A DNA stretch of 64,000 bases from Flavobacterium ajazii (GTDB lineage: Bacteria > Bacteroidota > Bacteroidia > Flavobacteriales > Flavobacteriaceae). The position numbers and the translations under genes are program-made. The stretch's first letter is position 1; each line of letters opens with the position of its first letter. This document shows, piece after piece, positions 52,255-60,294 of this stretch. The stretch covers positions 62,001-126,000 of the forward strand of contig NZ_JAAEHL010000014.1 in the NCBI RefSeq assembly GCF_010614725.1, read 5' to 3'. The notes under the pieces were generated by a model. That model made no database searches. It worked only from the letters and a program-made list of their open reading frames with translations, and was not told where the DNA came from.

Positions 52255-52491
52255 ATGACAAAATTACAAGTAAGAGCGTTTTTATATCAATTAGGATGTT
52301 TCGCAATTTTATTTATTCTTGGAAGATTTATAATTGCAGAGTACACAGGAATAAACGGAATATGGATTCCGTTGACCGCTTTTATTGTAGCTACTTTAAT
52401 AGCTCCTCAGTTTAAAGCTTTAAAGACTAAAGATGGTGAGAAGCTTTTTATGAAATGGATTTTCTTAAAAGGAATTAAAGAAATTGGTTAG
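52255..52491 (+). CDS. Small hypothetical membrane protein
   Basis: A 78-residue protein with two transmembrane helices (about 8-27 and 36-51) and a basic C-terminal tail (KALKTKDGEKLFMKWIFLKGIKEIG). No family is recognised; the order of helix, TGINGIWIPLTAFIVATLIAPQF, tail resembles small conserved flavobacterial membrane proteins. The stop lies 17 nt before the racemase gene, so the two probably form one operon. Confidence 0.6.
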   Translation: MTKLQVRAFLYQLGCFAILFILGRFIIAEYTGINGIWIPLTAFIVATLIAPQFKALKTKDGEKLFMKWIFLKGIKEIG

Positions 52492-52508
52492 TTTTTAAAT
52501 CATTAAAT

Positions 52509-53201
52509 ATGAAGAAGATTGGACTGATTGGAGGAATTAGCTGGGTTTCGACTTCAGATTATTATAAACTCATAAATCTTGGAGTAAACGAAAGGCTGGG
52601 AGGATTAAACTTTTCTGAATGTCTGGTTTATTCTTTTAATTATGCGGATATTAAAAAGAATAATGATGCGAATGATTGGGACTCAACTTTTAAAATGCTT
52701 TTTAAAGGATGTGAGTTCTTAAAATCGGGTGGAGCAGAAGCAATCATTTTGTGTGCGAATACCATGCATTTTATTGCTGACAAGCTGGAGAAAGCCATAG
52801 ATTTACCAATTATTCATATTGCAGGCGAAACAGCAGCTGTAATTGAGAAACAGAAAATTAAAAAAGTTGGACTTTTGGGAACAAAATTTACAATGGAACT
52901 TGATTTTTTTAAGGATAAACTGTCAGAGAAAGGTATTGAAACGATAATTCCGATGAGTCAGGAGGATAAAGATTTTATTCATTCTACCATTTTTGAAGAA
53001 TTGGGAAGAGGAGTTGTGTCAGAAGAAACAAAAAAGCGTTATCTGAAAATTGCTAATGAATTGATTGAAAATGGTGCTCAGGGAATTGTTTTAGGCTGTA
53101 CTGAAATTCCGTTAGTAATAAAAGCAGAAGATTTATCTGTACCTGTTTTTGATACGGCTTTGATACATGCAAGTGCAGCAGTCAATTTCCAATTATCATA
53201 A
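52509..53201 (+). CDS. Aspartate/glutamate racemase family protein
   Basis: A 230-residue PLP-independent racemase of the Asp/Glu/hydantoin family. It begins KKIGLIGGISWVSTSDYYKLIN. The two catalytic cysteines occur in the expected context, CANTMHF (near 79) and GCTEIPLVI (near 197). The fold is a pseudo-dimer of two alpha/beta domains. YgeA-like aspartate or amino-acid racemases are the closest type; the substrate cannot be decided. It ends at the 28-bp terminator, with the stop codon inside the first arm. Confidence 0.88.
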   Translation: MKKIGLIGGISWVSTSDYYKLINLGVNERLGGLNFSECLVYSFNYADIKKNNDANDWDSTFKMLFKGCEFLKSGGAEAIILCANTMHFIADKLEKAIDLPIIHIAGETAAVIEKQKIKKVGLLGTKFTMELDFFKDKLSEKGIETIIPMSQEDKDFIHSTIFEELGRGVVSEETKKRYLKIANELIENGAQGIVLGCTEIPLVIKAEDLSVPVFDTALIHASAAVNFQLS

Positions 53202-53258
53202 ATACAAAAAAATAGGCGAATTCAATATTTTATTGAATTCGCCTATTTTTTTGTATTT
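53200..53258. terminator. Perfect 28-bp bidirectional hairpin terminator
   Basis: Arms 53200-53227 and 53231-53258 are exact inverted complements with a 3-nt loop (TTT). The first arm begins in the racemase stop codon, and the second ends 7 nt before the DUF6048 stop. T-rich and A-rich arms allow termination in both directions. Confidence 0.88.
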
Positions 53259-53264
53259 AAAAAA

Positions 53265-54080
53265 CTATTTTTTTTGAGCCTCTTTTTTAGCTTCCGGAGT
53301 AATTGTCTTTTTGTAAAGTGGAATAAAATATGAAACCGTATAATTAAATCCGATTCCGAAACTTCCATCGTAAGTTCGGTTAAAGCCCGGGATATAAAGA
53401 CTTTCAAAATTATCAGGATCTTTATTTGCCAAAAGTAATTTTAGCTGAACACCAAATCCAACAAAAACATTATTAAAAACTTTGGCTTTCATTCCCAAAG
53501 AAACTTCAGTCCATGCTGCTGTTAAACCGGTATATTTTTGACCGTCAGCAATTGGCGGCTGTTCTCCCCAATATGGGTTAGGATTATAAATTTTATAACT
53601 GTTTAATTGCTGGCTAAAAGTACTAAAACCTGCACGCAAACCTACAGTTATAAGGTTTTCCATATCCAGCCAGTTTTCATACATATTATAGTCGAAACCT
53701 CCTTTTATGTAAGTTCCTGTTGCGGTCGAATTTAATCGGGCATCGTCAGTTGTTTTGTCTTCTATACCAAGTTCAGCTGCCAGATAATAATTTTTAGAAA
53801 AACGAAAATCTCCTACAAACTCTATTCCTTTGTAATCTTTGTCATAAAAACCTTTGGTAAGTTTATATAAATCAACACCTACACGCAAACCATACCGATC
53901 CTTTTTTACAGGGATACTGTCTGTTTGAGTTTCCGTTGCAGCAGTTTTACTGGTTTCAGATTTCGGTTTTCCTTTAGCAGGTTCTTTGATGGTAGTAGTG
54001 GTTGATGTTTCCTGTGCCTGAATGCAAATGAATGAAAACAATAAACAAATACTAAAAAAATACTTTGACATGTGTTTCAT
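53265..54080 (-). CDS. DUF6048 family outer-membrane-like protein
   Basis: A 271-residue exported protein. The signal peptide ends ICIQAQ near residue 23. A spacer of threonine and lysine (residues 25-60) precedes a beta-barrel-like region with RYGLRVGVDLYKLTKGFYDKDYKGIEFVGDFRFSKNYYLAAELGIED in parts, and a final strand FGIGFNYTVSYFIPLY. These fit the DUF6048 family, as I recall. The ATG at 54080 is used; ATG 54071 is an alternative and the upstream TTG at 54092 is not likely. The start overlaps the end of the DUF6452 gene, so the two are coupled. Confidence 0.78.
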   Translation of the reverse strand: MKHMSKYFFSICLLFSFICIQAQETSTTTTIKEPAKGKPKSETSKTAATETQTDSIPVKKDRYGLRVGVDLYKLTKGFYDKDYKGIEFVGDFRFSKNYYLAAELGIEDKTTDDARLNSTATGTYIKGGFDYNMYENWLDMENLITVGLRAGFSTFSQQLNSYKIYNPNPYWGEQPPIADGQKYTGLTAAWTEVSLGMKAKVFNNVFVGFGVQLKLLLANKDPDNFESLYIPGFNRTYDGSFGIGFNYTVSYFIPLYKKTITPEAKKEAQKK

Positions 54081-54588
54081 TTTCCAATTCAATTTTAGGA
54101 TTATTTACCTGAATATTTTGCATCCAGAAGCTGTCAGAGCCAGAATCTGTACTCTCGATAGGAACCTGGGTAAGTAACTGAAAGAGGGTTTTAAAACCAC
54201 AAGCCCTTGAAACATATACGTTTTCACGGGTGTAATTAAACTTTACCTGATCAGTATTGGTAAGCGCCGGATTAGAACTGTCTGCATTCAGTATAAAAGT
54301 GAAAGTTGTGGTATTATCAAATGTTTTCAGAGGAATGGCAATAGAGTCACCACTTGTCAGGTATTTGGTTGTCTCATCACCTGATTCGTTAAAGATAATA
54401 CCTTCATCTTCTCCTTCGCCTATTACTTTCAAACGGGTCACACTTTTCTTTACAGTAGGGTTTGTTATATCATAAAAAGATATAATTAATCGGGGTGTGG
54501 TTGGTGTATTTGCATCACAAATATCATCTTTTTCACAACTGGATAGTCCAAACGTAAAGAGCAGTAAAAAATACAGTATTTTTTTCAT
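54052..54588 (-). CDS. DUF6452 family lipoprotein
   Basis: A 178-residue lipoprotein. The signal ends TFGLSSC with Cys18. The mature domain is beta-rich and contains DICDANTPTTPRLIISFYDITN near 21-43, KSVTRLKVIGEGEDEGIIF, TKYLTSGDSIAIPLKTF and FNYTRENVYVSRACGFKTLFQL. This matches the DUF6452 family in my memory, found beside RlmD and DUF6048. Two cysteines (DIC and RAC) may pair. It starts 11 nt after the rlmD stop. Confidence 0.78.
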   Translation of the reverse strand: MKKILYFLLLFTFGLSSCEKDDICDANTPTTPRLIISFYDITNPTVKKSVTRLKVIGEGEDEGIIFNESGDETTKYLTSGDSIAIPLKTFDNTTTFTFILNADSSNPALTNTDQVKFNYTRENVYVSRACGFKTLFQLLTQVPIESTDSGSDSFWMQNIQVNNPKIELENETHVKVFF

Positions 54589-54599
54589 TTATAAATGTA

Positions 54600-56012
54600 T
54601 TATCGAAGTTCTAAAAGTACAACATTTTCTACATGATGTGTCTGCGGGAACATATCCACAGGGCGAACACGTGTAACTTTGTATTTTTCATCCATTAATG
54701 CCAGATCCCTTGCCTGTGTTGCAGAGTTACAGCTTACATAAACCACTTTTTTAGGAGCTATTTTTAAAATCTGTTCAACAACATCTTTATGCATTCCGTC
54801 TCTTGGAGGATCGGTAATAATAACGTCAGGTTTTCCATGTTGCGCAATAAAAGCTTCATTGAAAACAACTTTCATGTCACCAACAAAGAACTCACAATTT
54901 GTAATGTTATTACGTTCAGCGTTGGCTTTAGCATCCAAAATTGCTTCCGGTACACTTTCTACACCAATTACTTTTTTTGCTTTTTTAGAAACGAACTGTG
55001 CAATTGTTCCTGTTCCGGTATATAAATCGTATACGGTTTCATTACCTGTGAGTCCGGCAAAATCACGTGTTATTTTGTATAATTCGTATGCCTGATCAGA
55101 GTTGGTCTGGTAAAATGATTTCGCATTGATACTAAATTTCAATCCTTCCATTTCTTCCAGAATATAATCTCTCCCTTTGTAAAGTTTTATATCCTGATCG
55201 TAAATAGTATCATTTTGTTTTGCATTCACCACGTATTGCAACGAAGTAATTTGTGGAAATTTTTCGTAAAGATGATCTAAAATCAATTCACGTCCGGCTT
55301 TATCATTTTCGAAAAACTGAATCAAAACCATAATTTCGCCTGTTGAAGCAGTACGAATCATGAAAGTTCTCAATAATCCCGAATGTTCTCTTGGATTAAA
55401 GAAAGCTAAATTATTTTCGTTTGCAAAAGCCCTGATTTCGTTACGGATGGCATTTGATGGGTCTTCCTGCAAATGACATTTAGTGATATCCAGGATTTTG
55501 TCCCACATTTTCGGAATATGAAAACCTAAGGCATTTCTGTTTCCAAGATCTTCCGTGCTTCCAATTTCTTTTTCGGTTAACCAACGGCTGTTCGAAAAAG
55601 AAAATTCCATTTTATTTCTGTAAAAAAACTGTTTTTCAGAACCTAAAATATCTTCAAATTCCGGTAATTCAATTTTTCCAATTCTTTGCAGGTGATTTTT
55701 TACTTCATTTTGTTTGAAAAAAAGCTGTTGGCTATATTTCATATTTTGCCATTTACATCCGCCACAAACACCAAAATGCTCGCAAATTGGATCTACACGG
55801 TGTTCTGATAATTCATGAAATTTAACGGCTTTTCCTTCGTAATAAGCTTTTCGTTTTTTAAATGTCTGTACATCCACCACATCTCCCGGAACCACATTCG
55901 GAATAAAGATTACTTTTCCGTCAGGAGCTTTTGCAACTGATACGCCTTTTGCGCCGGCATCTAAGACTTGTATTTGATGAAAGACAACTTTGTCTGTATT
56001 TTTTCTTCCCAT
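54600..56012 (-). CDS. rlmD: 23S rRNA (uracil(1939)-C(5))-methyltransferase RlmD
   Basis: A 470-residue class A RNA m5U methyltransferase. An N-terminal TRAM domain (about 8-65) precedes the [4Fe-4S] cluster cysteines at Cys77, Cys83 and Cys86 in CEHFGVCGGCKWQ, with a fourth in KCHLQ (near 178). The SAM domain has YDLYTGTGTIAQFVSKKAKKVIGVE and FFVGDM; the catalytic cysteine is in YVSCNSATQARDL near 430. DPPRDGMHKDV is the motif IV. It methylates U1939 or U747 of 23S rRNA. It is the first gene of an operon with the DUF6452 and DUF6048 genes. Confidence 0.93.
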   Translation of the reverse strand: MGRKNTDKVVFHQIQVLDAGAKGVSVAKAPDGKVIFIPNVVPGDVVDVQTFKKRKAYYEGKAVKFHELSEHRVDPICEHFGVCGGCKWQNMKYSQQLFFKQNEVKNHLQRIGKIELPEFEDILGSEKQFFYRNKMEFSFSNSRWLTEKEIGSTEDLGNRNALGFHIPKMWDKILDITKCHLQEDPSNAIRNEIRAFANENNLAFFNPREHSGLLRTFMIRTASTGEIMVLIQFFENDKAGRELILDHLYEKFPQITSLQYVVNAKQNDTIYDQDIKLYKGRDYILEEMEGLKFSINAKSFYQTNSDQAYELYKITRDFAGLTGNETVYDLYTGTGTIAQFVSKKAKKVIGVESVPEAILDAKANAERNNITNCEFFVGDMKVVFNEAFIAQHGKPDVIITDPPRDGMHKDVVEQILKIAPKKVVYVSCNSATQARDLALMDEKYKVTRVRPVDMFPQTHHVENVVLLELR

Positions 56013-56170
56013 AGCGCAAAAATAAGGGTTTGTAAACTTTTATAAATTAATTTTTAAAATATTTTATCAATTTCTATAATTTACATCGTTTAATTGGCTT
56101 TAAAAGCTAACTTTGTTTAATCAAGTGCTTCGATAGCCCCATTTCTAAGTCTAAGTAATTGTTGTTTTGT

Positions 56171-57223
56171 ATGAAGCTGTACCATAATCTTTCGAAAATA
56201 GGCTTTTTAAAAAAAAGTTATGCATTCAAATTCCTGTTTGTTGCGTTTATAGGTATTCATATTCCTTTGATCGGAATTTTATTTTTTGTATTATATTTTG
56301 ACAGCACTGTACCTGCTACGTCAGTTTTGATTTTTTCTTTAATTATGACTTTACTGGCAACAGCTATTACGCTTTTGGTTTTAAATCAATTGATTAAACC
56401 AATTGCTATTGCTTCAAAATCATTAGATGATTACAGAAATGAAAGAAAGTTAACTGTTTTGCCAACAGAATACAGCGATGAAGCCGGTCTGTTGATGAGT
56501 AATATTCAGGAATCTATTTTTGAGGCTGAAAGTTTTATTAACGAAAAACAGGATCTTATTTACATGCTGTCGCATGATTTGAAAAACTTTGCAGGAAATC
56601 CGCAAGGACTTGCGAAACTTATTATGGAAGAAAAACCGTCTGAGTCAATTAAGGAACTGGCTGAGCTAATTTGTGAATCTACCAATCTGCAATTTCGATA
56701 TATCGAAAACTTTATAAAATTGCTTAATGAACAGGATCAGGTTGTAAAAATAAATCAGGAATCCCGAAAAATATTGTTTTACGATGTACTGGATTTTGTC
56801 AATGAACAGGTTGAGCAACGTCTTATTGATAAAAACATCAGTTTGCATGTAAATATAGAAACGGAAGAGGCAATACTTAAAATTGATGAAGGTTTATTGA
56901 TTCAGGTTTTAGTAAATTTAATCAGTAATGCCGTTAAATTCTCTTATTTTGACAGTGAAATTAAACTTCGAATTTTTACTGAAAATACTTTTCTGGTTAT
57001 AACAGTTTCTGATAATGGAATTGGTTTTAGTCAACATCAGATAGAAGAGTTGTTTAAGAAATTCACCAAAATGAGCCGACTGGGGACTGCCAATGAATCT
57101 TCAACCGGAATTGGTTTATACTTGTGTAAAAAAATCATCGAAAGAAACAAGGGTAAACTAACAGCATCAAGTGAAGGCACAAATAAAGGAGCTGAGTTTA
57201 AAATTGTATTTGAGAATTGCTGA
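56171..57223 (+). CDS. Sensor histidine kinase
   Basis: A 350-residue membrane histidine kinase. Two transmembrane helices (about 20-43 and 53-75) leave only a short loop between them, so the signal is probably sensed in the membrane or cytoplasm. A HAMP-like linker follows (75-115). The H-box is MLSHDLKNFAGNPQGLAKLI with phospho-acceptor His135. The ATPase domain has the N-box NLISNAVKFS, G1 DNGIGF and G2 GIGLYLCKKII. I use the ATG at 56171, since the in-frame upstream codons are TTG. No response regulator is adjacent. Confidence 0.87.
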   Translation: MKLYHNLSKIGFLKKSYAFKFLFVAFIGIHIPLIGILFFVLYFDSTVPATSVLIFSLIMTLLATAITLLVLNQLIKPIAIASKSLDDYRNERKLTVLPTEYSDEAGLLMSNIQESIFEAESFINEKQDLIYMLSHDLKNFAGNPQGLAKLIMEEKPSESIKELAELICESTNLQFRYIENFIKLLNEQDQVVKINQESRKILFYDVLDFVNEQVEQRLIDKNISLHVNIETEEAILKIDEGLLIQVLVNLISNAVKFSYFDSEIKLRIFTENTFLVITVSDNGIGFSQHQIEELFKKFTKMSRLGTANESSTGIGLYLCKKIIERNKGKLTASSEGTNKGAEFKIVFENC

Positions 57224-57664
57224 TTACTTTTTTTTTATCAATTCATAATTGACAATTGTAAAAAAATAAAAACACAAATCGGCTGAAATTTTACCAAAAA
57301 TAATTCCGAAGAAATAATTTCCAAAAAGTATCGGCATCCAGTACATACAAAAAGGACGGATTACCAAAAAATCCAGAAATGCAGGATAACCAAATTCTAA
57401 AATCAGATTTTTAACGAGGCTTAGAATTTCATGAGTAGTAGTCTTTTTGTCTAAAAGACTGTTTTGTCTGTTTAATTTCTTATAAGAAGAAAATAAAATC
57501 ACACTGTAAAAAGCGAGGTATTCTGCAAACGTAATCAAATAGGCAGTGGTTAGTCCATTGCAAATTTTACTGAAAAGTGATGTTGTAAGCGCAGCACTTG
57601 TACTGGCTAATTCAGCATATTTGTATCGGTCAAACCATTCTTTAAAATTTGATTTTTTGAGCAT
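57224..57664 (-). CDS. Hypothetical membrane protein
   Basis: A 146-residue protein with three to four hydrophobic stretches (about 22-58, 85-105, 108-135). It begins with KKSNFKEWFDRYKYAELAS and ends FFTIVNYELIKKK. The length and helix spacing recall GtrA-like or other small flippase-type membrane proteins, but no motif confirms that. Its stop codon abuts the histidine kinase stop codon on the other strand, with no spacer, so the two are convergent and share no terminator. Confidence 0.6.
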   Translation of the reverse strand: MLKKSNFKEWFDRYKYAELASTSAALTTSLFSKICNGLTTAYLITFAEYLAFYSVILFSSYKKLNRQNSLLDKKTTTHEILSLVKNLILEFGYPAFLDFLVIRPFCMYWMPILFGNYFFGIIFGKISADLCFYFFTIVNYELIKKK

Positions 57665-57689
57665 TTTGCGAAATTCCGGTAAAGAAAGG

Positions 57690-57746
57690 TTCTAAGGTAC
57701 TAAGTTTTTTCAAGTTTTAAATGTCAAATTGCTCAATACCTTAGAA
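57690..57746. repeat. CTAAG octamer inverted repeat (small copy)
   Basis: CTAAG at 57692 and 57700 (8 apart) faces CTCAA at 57732 and CTTAG at 57740 (8 apart). TTCTAAGGTA (57690-57699) and TACCTTAGAA (57737-57746) are a perfect 10-bp inverted repeat. It lies 3' of the lipoprotein gene on the minus strand. Confidence 0.55.
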
Positions 57747-57761
57747 TCAGTAAACTTTTAA

Positions 57762-58160
57762 TTATTTTGGTATAGAAGAAAACAATTTAGGCTTTCCTTC
57801 GACGCATTTAATTCCAGCAGGAGGTAACATGAGGTCGCAGGCAGCGTCTATTTTCCATCTTTTATTATAGGCAGCCTGTGCTTTTAGGTACTGGTCTACT
57901 TTGGCAAGAAATTTAACCTTATCTATTTTTTTAGAATATATTATAAAGTCATTGGTTCCGCCACAGGCACTGGAGTTAATTGATGTAAAATCCCATTCTT
58001 CAGGGTTTGTACAGGTTTGAGAAGTAGACAATGAAAGTGTAACAATCTCCTGATGCATTTTTTCTAATTTTTGGGCATCTTCTTTTTGAGTGTCTTCGTC
58101 ATTACTGCAGGAAACAGCACCAAAACAAATAATGAATACAATAAAACTTAATTTTTTCAT
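57762..58160 (-). CDS. Hypothetical lipoprotein
   Basis: A 132-residue lipoprotein. The signal peptide ends with a Cys in FGAVSCSNDED (Cys18), then an acidic linker and a helical region (EKMHQEIVTLSLS). The mature part has several cysteines (QTCTNPEEW, SACGGTNDF, AACDLMLPPAG, IKCVEGKP) that could form disulfides in the periplasm. No family is recognised. It is flanked by CTAAG repeats on both sides. Confidence 0.65.
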   Translation of the reverse strand: MKKLSFIVFIICFGAVSCSNDEDTQKEDAQKLEKMHQEIVTLSLSTSQTCTNPEEWDFTSINSSACGGTNDFIIYSKKIDKVKFLAKVDQYLKAQAAYNKRWKIDAACDLMLPPAGIKCVEGKPKLFSSIPK

Positions 58161-58232
58161 GGTAAATGATTTTAGGTTAGTTTTATTGATAAGACGTGTT
58201 GATTGTGAAAGGGTTGCGTAATTATAAAAAAA

Positions 58233-58265
58233 GTTTCTAAGATTTTAAATTTTAATCTTAGAAAC
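58233..58265 (-). terminator. CTAAG-type hairpin, probable terminator of the 58306 gene
   Basis: Perfect 12-bp stem GTTTCTAAGATT (58233-58244)/58254-58265 with a 9-nt loop. It contains one CTAAG/CTTAG pair. On the minus strand a T-rich run follows (plus-strand A run at 58226-58232), so termination of the aldo/keto reductase gene is likely. Confidence 0.7.
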
Positions 58266-58305
58266 TCAGTATTTTGAAATTCAGTACTTCAGGAGAAGTA
58301 AATAA

Positions 58306-59292
58306 TTACCACAACTGATGTACAGAGGGTTTTATATATTCTTCGTAAATTTTATTCATGGCTGCAATTTTTTCTGAAGATAATTTAGGTAAATCATAAA
58401 CCGATAAATTAGATAGTACATGGCTTTCTTTAGAAGCTCCTGGAATGATGCAGCTAATATCTTCAAAACTCAGGATCCATTGTAGAGCATAAGGTGAAAG
58501 ATTAGAAGCTTCAGGAAATAATGCTTTTAATTCTTCAACAGCTTTTAGGCCTAATTCGTAATCAATACCAGAGAAAGTTTCTCCTTTGTCAAAAGCATGA
58601 CCGTTTCTGTTGAAATTTCTGTGGTCTTGTGGTTCAAAAGTTGTTTTTGCATCAAACTTACCGGTTAAAAGCCCGCTTGCTAAAGGAACTCTTGCAATGA
58701 TACCAATATCTTTTTTTCTTGCTTCAGAAAAAAACAATTGTGAAGGACGCTGACGAAATAAATTAAAAATAATCTGAACCGTTGTAACATTTGAATATTC
58801 GATTGCTTTTAAGGCTTCTTCGACTTTTTCTACACTAACGCCAAGATTTAAAATTTTCCCCTGTTCTTTCAGACGATCAAATAGTTCAAAAATTTCAGGA
58901 CGATAAAAAACTTCAGTAGGAGGACAGTGTAATTGAATTAAGTCAAGAGTTTCTAATCCCAATCTTTTTAAGCTGTCTTCAACATACTTCTGAAGCACTT
59001 TTGGCTGATAGCCTTCATTAACATGCGGATTGATATGGCGTCCGCATTTTGTAGCGACATAAATTCGCTCAGATCTCGAACGAATAACTCTTCCAACAGC
59101 AGTTTCACTTAAACCATTTTCATAAACATCTGCGGTGTCAATAAAGTTGACTCCATTATCGATGGCTGTATTTAAAAGTTCATCTGCAGTTTTATTGTCA
59201 AAAGCTGATCCCCATTTTCCACCAACCTGCCAGGTTCCCAGTGAAATTTCAGATATATTAAAATTTGTTTTGCCTAATTTACGGTAATTCAT
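58306..59292 (-). CDS. Aldo/keto reductase
   Basis: A 328-residue NADPH-dependent oxidoreductase with a TIM barrel. It begins MNYRKLGKTNFNISEISLGTWQ. The tetrad is visible as Asp in NFIDTADVYENGLSE, the adjacent Tyr, the Lys in YVATKCG, and the histidine in LIQLHCPPTE near 120. The cofactor end has PGASKESHVLSNL. The Aldo_ket_red family reduces aldehydes and ketones; the substrate is not known. It lies 113 nt downstream of cysM and may be co-transcribed with it or have its own promoter. Confidence 0.92.
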   Translation of the reverse strand: MNYRKLGKTNFNISEISLGTWQVGGKWGSAFDNKTADELLNTAIDNGVNFIDTADVYENGLSETAVGRVIRSRSERIYVATKCGRHINPHVNEGYQPKVLQKYVEDSLKRLGLETLDLIQLHCPPTEVFYRPEIFELFDRLKEQGKILNLGVSVEKVEEALKAIEYSNVTTVQIIFNLFRQRPSQLFFSEARKKDIGIIARVPLASGLLTGKFDAKTTFEPQDHRNFNRNGHAFDKGETFSGIDYELGLKAVEELKALFPEASNLSPYALQWILSFEDISCIIPGASKESHVLSNLSVYDLPKLSSEKIAAMNKIYEEYIKPSVHQLW

Positions 59293-59327
59293 TTTGTTTC
59301 TTTAAAGGTTTTAGATAAGTAAAGCTT

Positions 59328-59395
59328 CTGAGTCACTAAGATATTTATAAGTCAAGTAAAAAAGCTTAGAATTTTACCAGCTAAGAATCTTAGTG
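59328..59395. repeat. CTAAG octamer inverted repeat (third copy)
   Basis: CTGAG at 59328 and CTAAG at 59336 (8 apart) face CTTAG at 59365 and 59389 with CTAAG at 59381. CACTAAGAT (59334-59342) and ATCTTAGTG (59387-59395) are a perfect 9-bp inverted repeat. It fills the gap between the cysM stop and the aldo/keto reductase start. Confidence 0.55.
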
Positions 59396-59405
59396 TTTTT
59401 GTTTT

Positions 59406-60293
59406 TTAATCAAATAAGTCAGAAGATAAATAACGGTCACCGCGATCACAAATAATCGCTACAATCACACCTGATTCTAACTGTTCTGCGATTTTCAGGG
59501 CTACTGCTACAGAACCTCCACTGCTCATTCCTGCAAAGACACCTTCTTCAAGTGCTAATCTTTTAGTCATTTCCCTTGCTTCTTCTTCGCTTACATCAAT
59601 AACGGTATCTACTTTTGAAGCATCAAAAATCTTTGGTAAATATTCCTGAGGCCATTTGCGAATTCCCGGAATCTGAGACCCATCGCTAGGCTGAGCTCCT
59701 ATAATCTGAATATTTGGATTTTTTTCTTTTAAGTAAGATGAGGTACCAATGATGGTTCCGGTAGTCCCCATTGCTGATACGAAATGGGTTACAGTTCCTT
59801 CGGTATCTTCCCAGATTTCAGGCCCTGTGGTTTTGTAATGTGCTTTCCAGTTGTCATCATTTGCAAACTGATTTAGCATTACGTAACCTCCTTCAGCTAC
59901 TTTTTTGTCAGCGTAATCACGTGAACCGATGATTCCTTCACTGGCAGGTGTCAAAATAACGGTTGCGCCATAAGCACGCATGGTTTGTGTGCGTTCTTTT
60001 GTAGAATCTTCAGGAAGTACCAGTTCAATTTCAACCTGAAATAATTGAGCAATCATGGCCAGAGCAATTCCTGTATTGCCGCTCGTTGCTTCAATTAATT
60101 TATCACCTTTTTTTATATCGCCTCTTTCCAGAGCGGATGCAATCATGTTATAAGCGGCTCTGTCTTTTACACTTCCCCCCGGATTGTTTCCTTCAAGTTT
60201 TAATAAAAGTTTTACGTTTTTATTTTTGACCAGATTGACAGTTTCCATCAATGGAGTGTTGCCAATCAGGTTGATTAATTTCTGTGGTTTCAT
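59406..60293 (-). CDS. cysM: Cysteine synthase (O-acetylserine sulfhydrylase)
   Basis: A 295-residue PLP enzyme of the fold-type II family, forming cysteine from O-acetylserine and sulfide. It begins with LINLIGNTPLMETVNLV, then the PLP lysine in NPGGSVKDRAAYNMI (near 42), the substrate loop ATSGNTGIALAMIAQ (near 67), GTGTTGTIIGTS-like glycine loop MGTTGTIIG, and SSGGSVAVAL near 258. The length agrees with CysM more than CysK. It starts 1 nt after the cysE stop; they make the two-step cysteine pathway in one operon. Confidence 0.9.
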   Translation of the reverse strand: MKPQKLINLIGNTPLMETVNLVKNKNVKLLLKLEGNNPGGSVKDRAAYNMIASALERGDIKKGDKLIEATSGNTGIALAMIAQLFQVEIELVLPEDSTKERTQTMRAYGATVILTPASEGIIGSRDYADKKVAEGGYVMLNQFANDDNWKAHYKTTGPEIWEDTEGTVTHFVSAMGTTGTIIGTSSYLKEKNPNIQIIGAQPSDGSQIPGIRKWPQEYLPKIFDASKVDTVIDVSEEEAREMTKRLALEEGVFAGMSSGGSVAVALKIAEQLESGVIVAIICDRGDRYLSSDLFD

Positions 60294-60294
60294 T

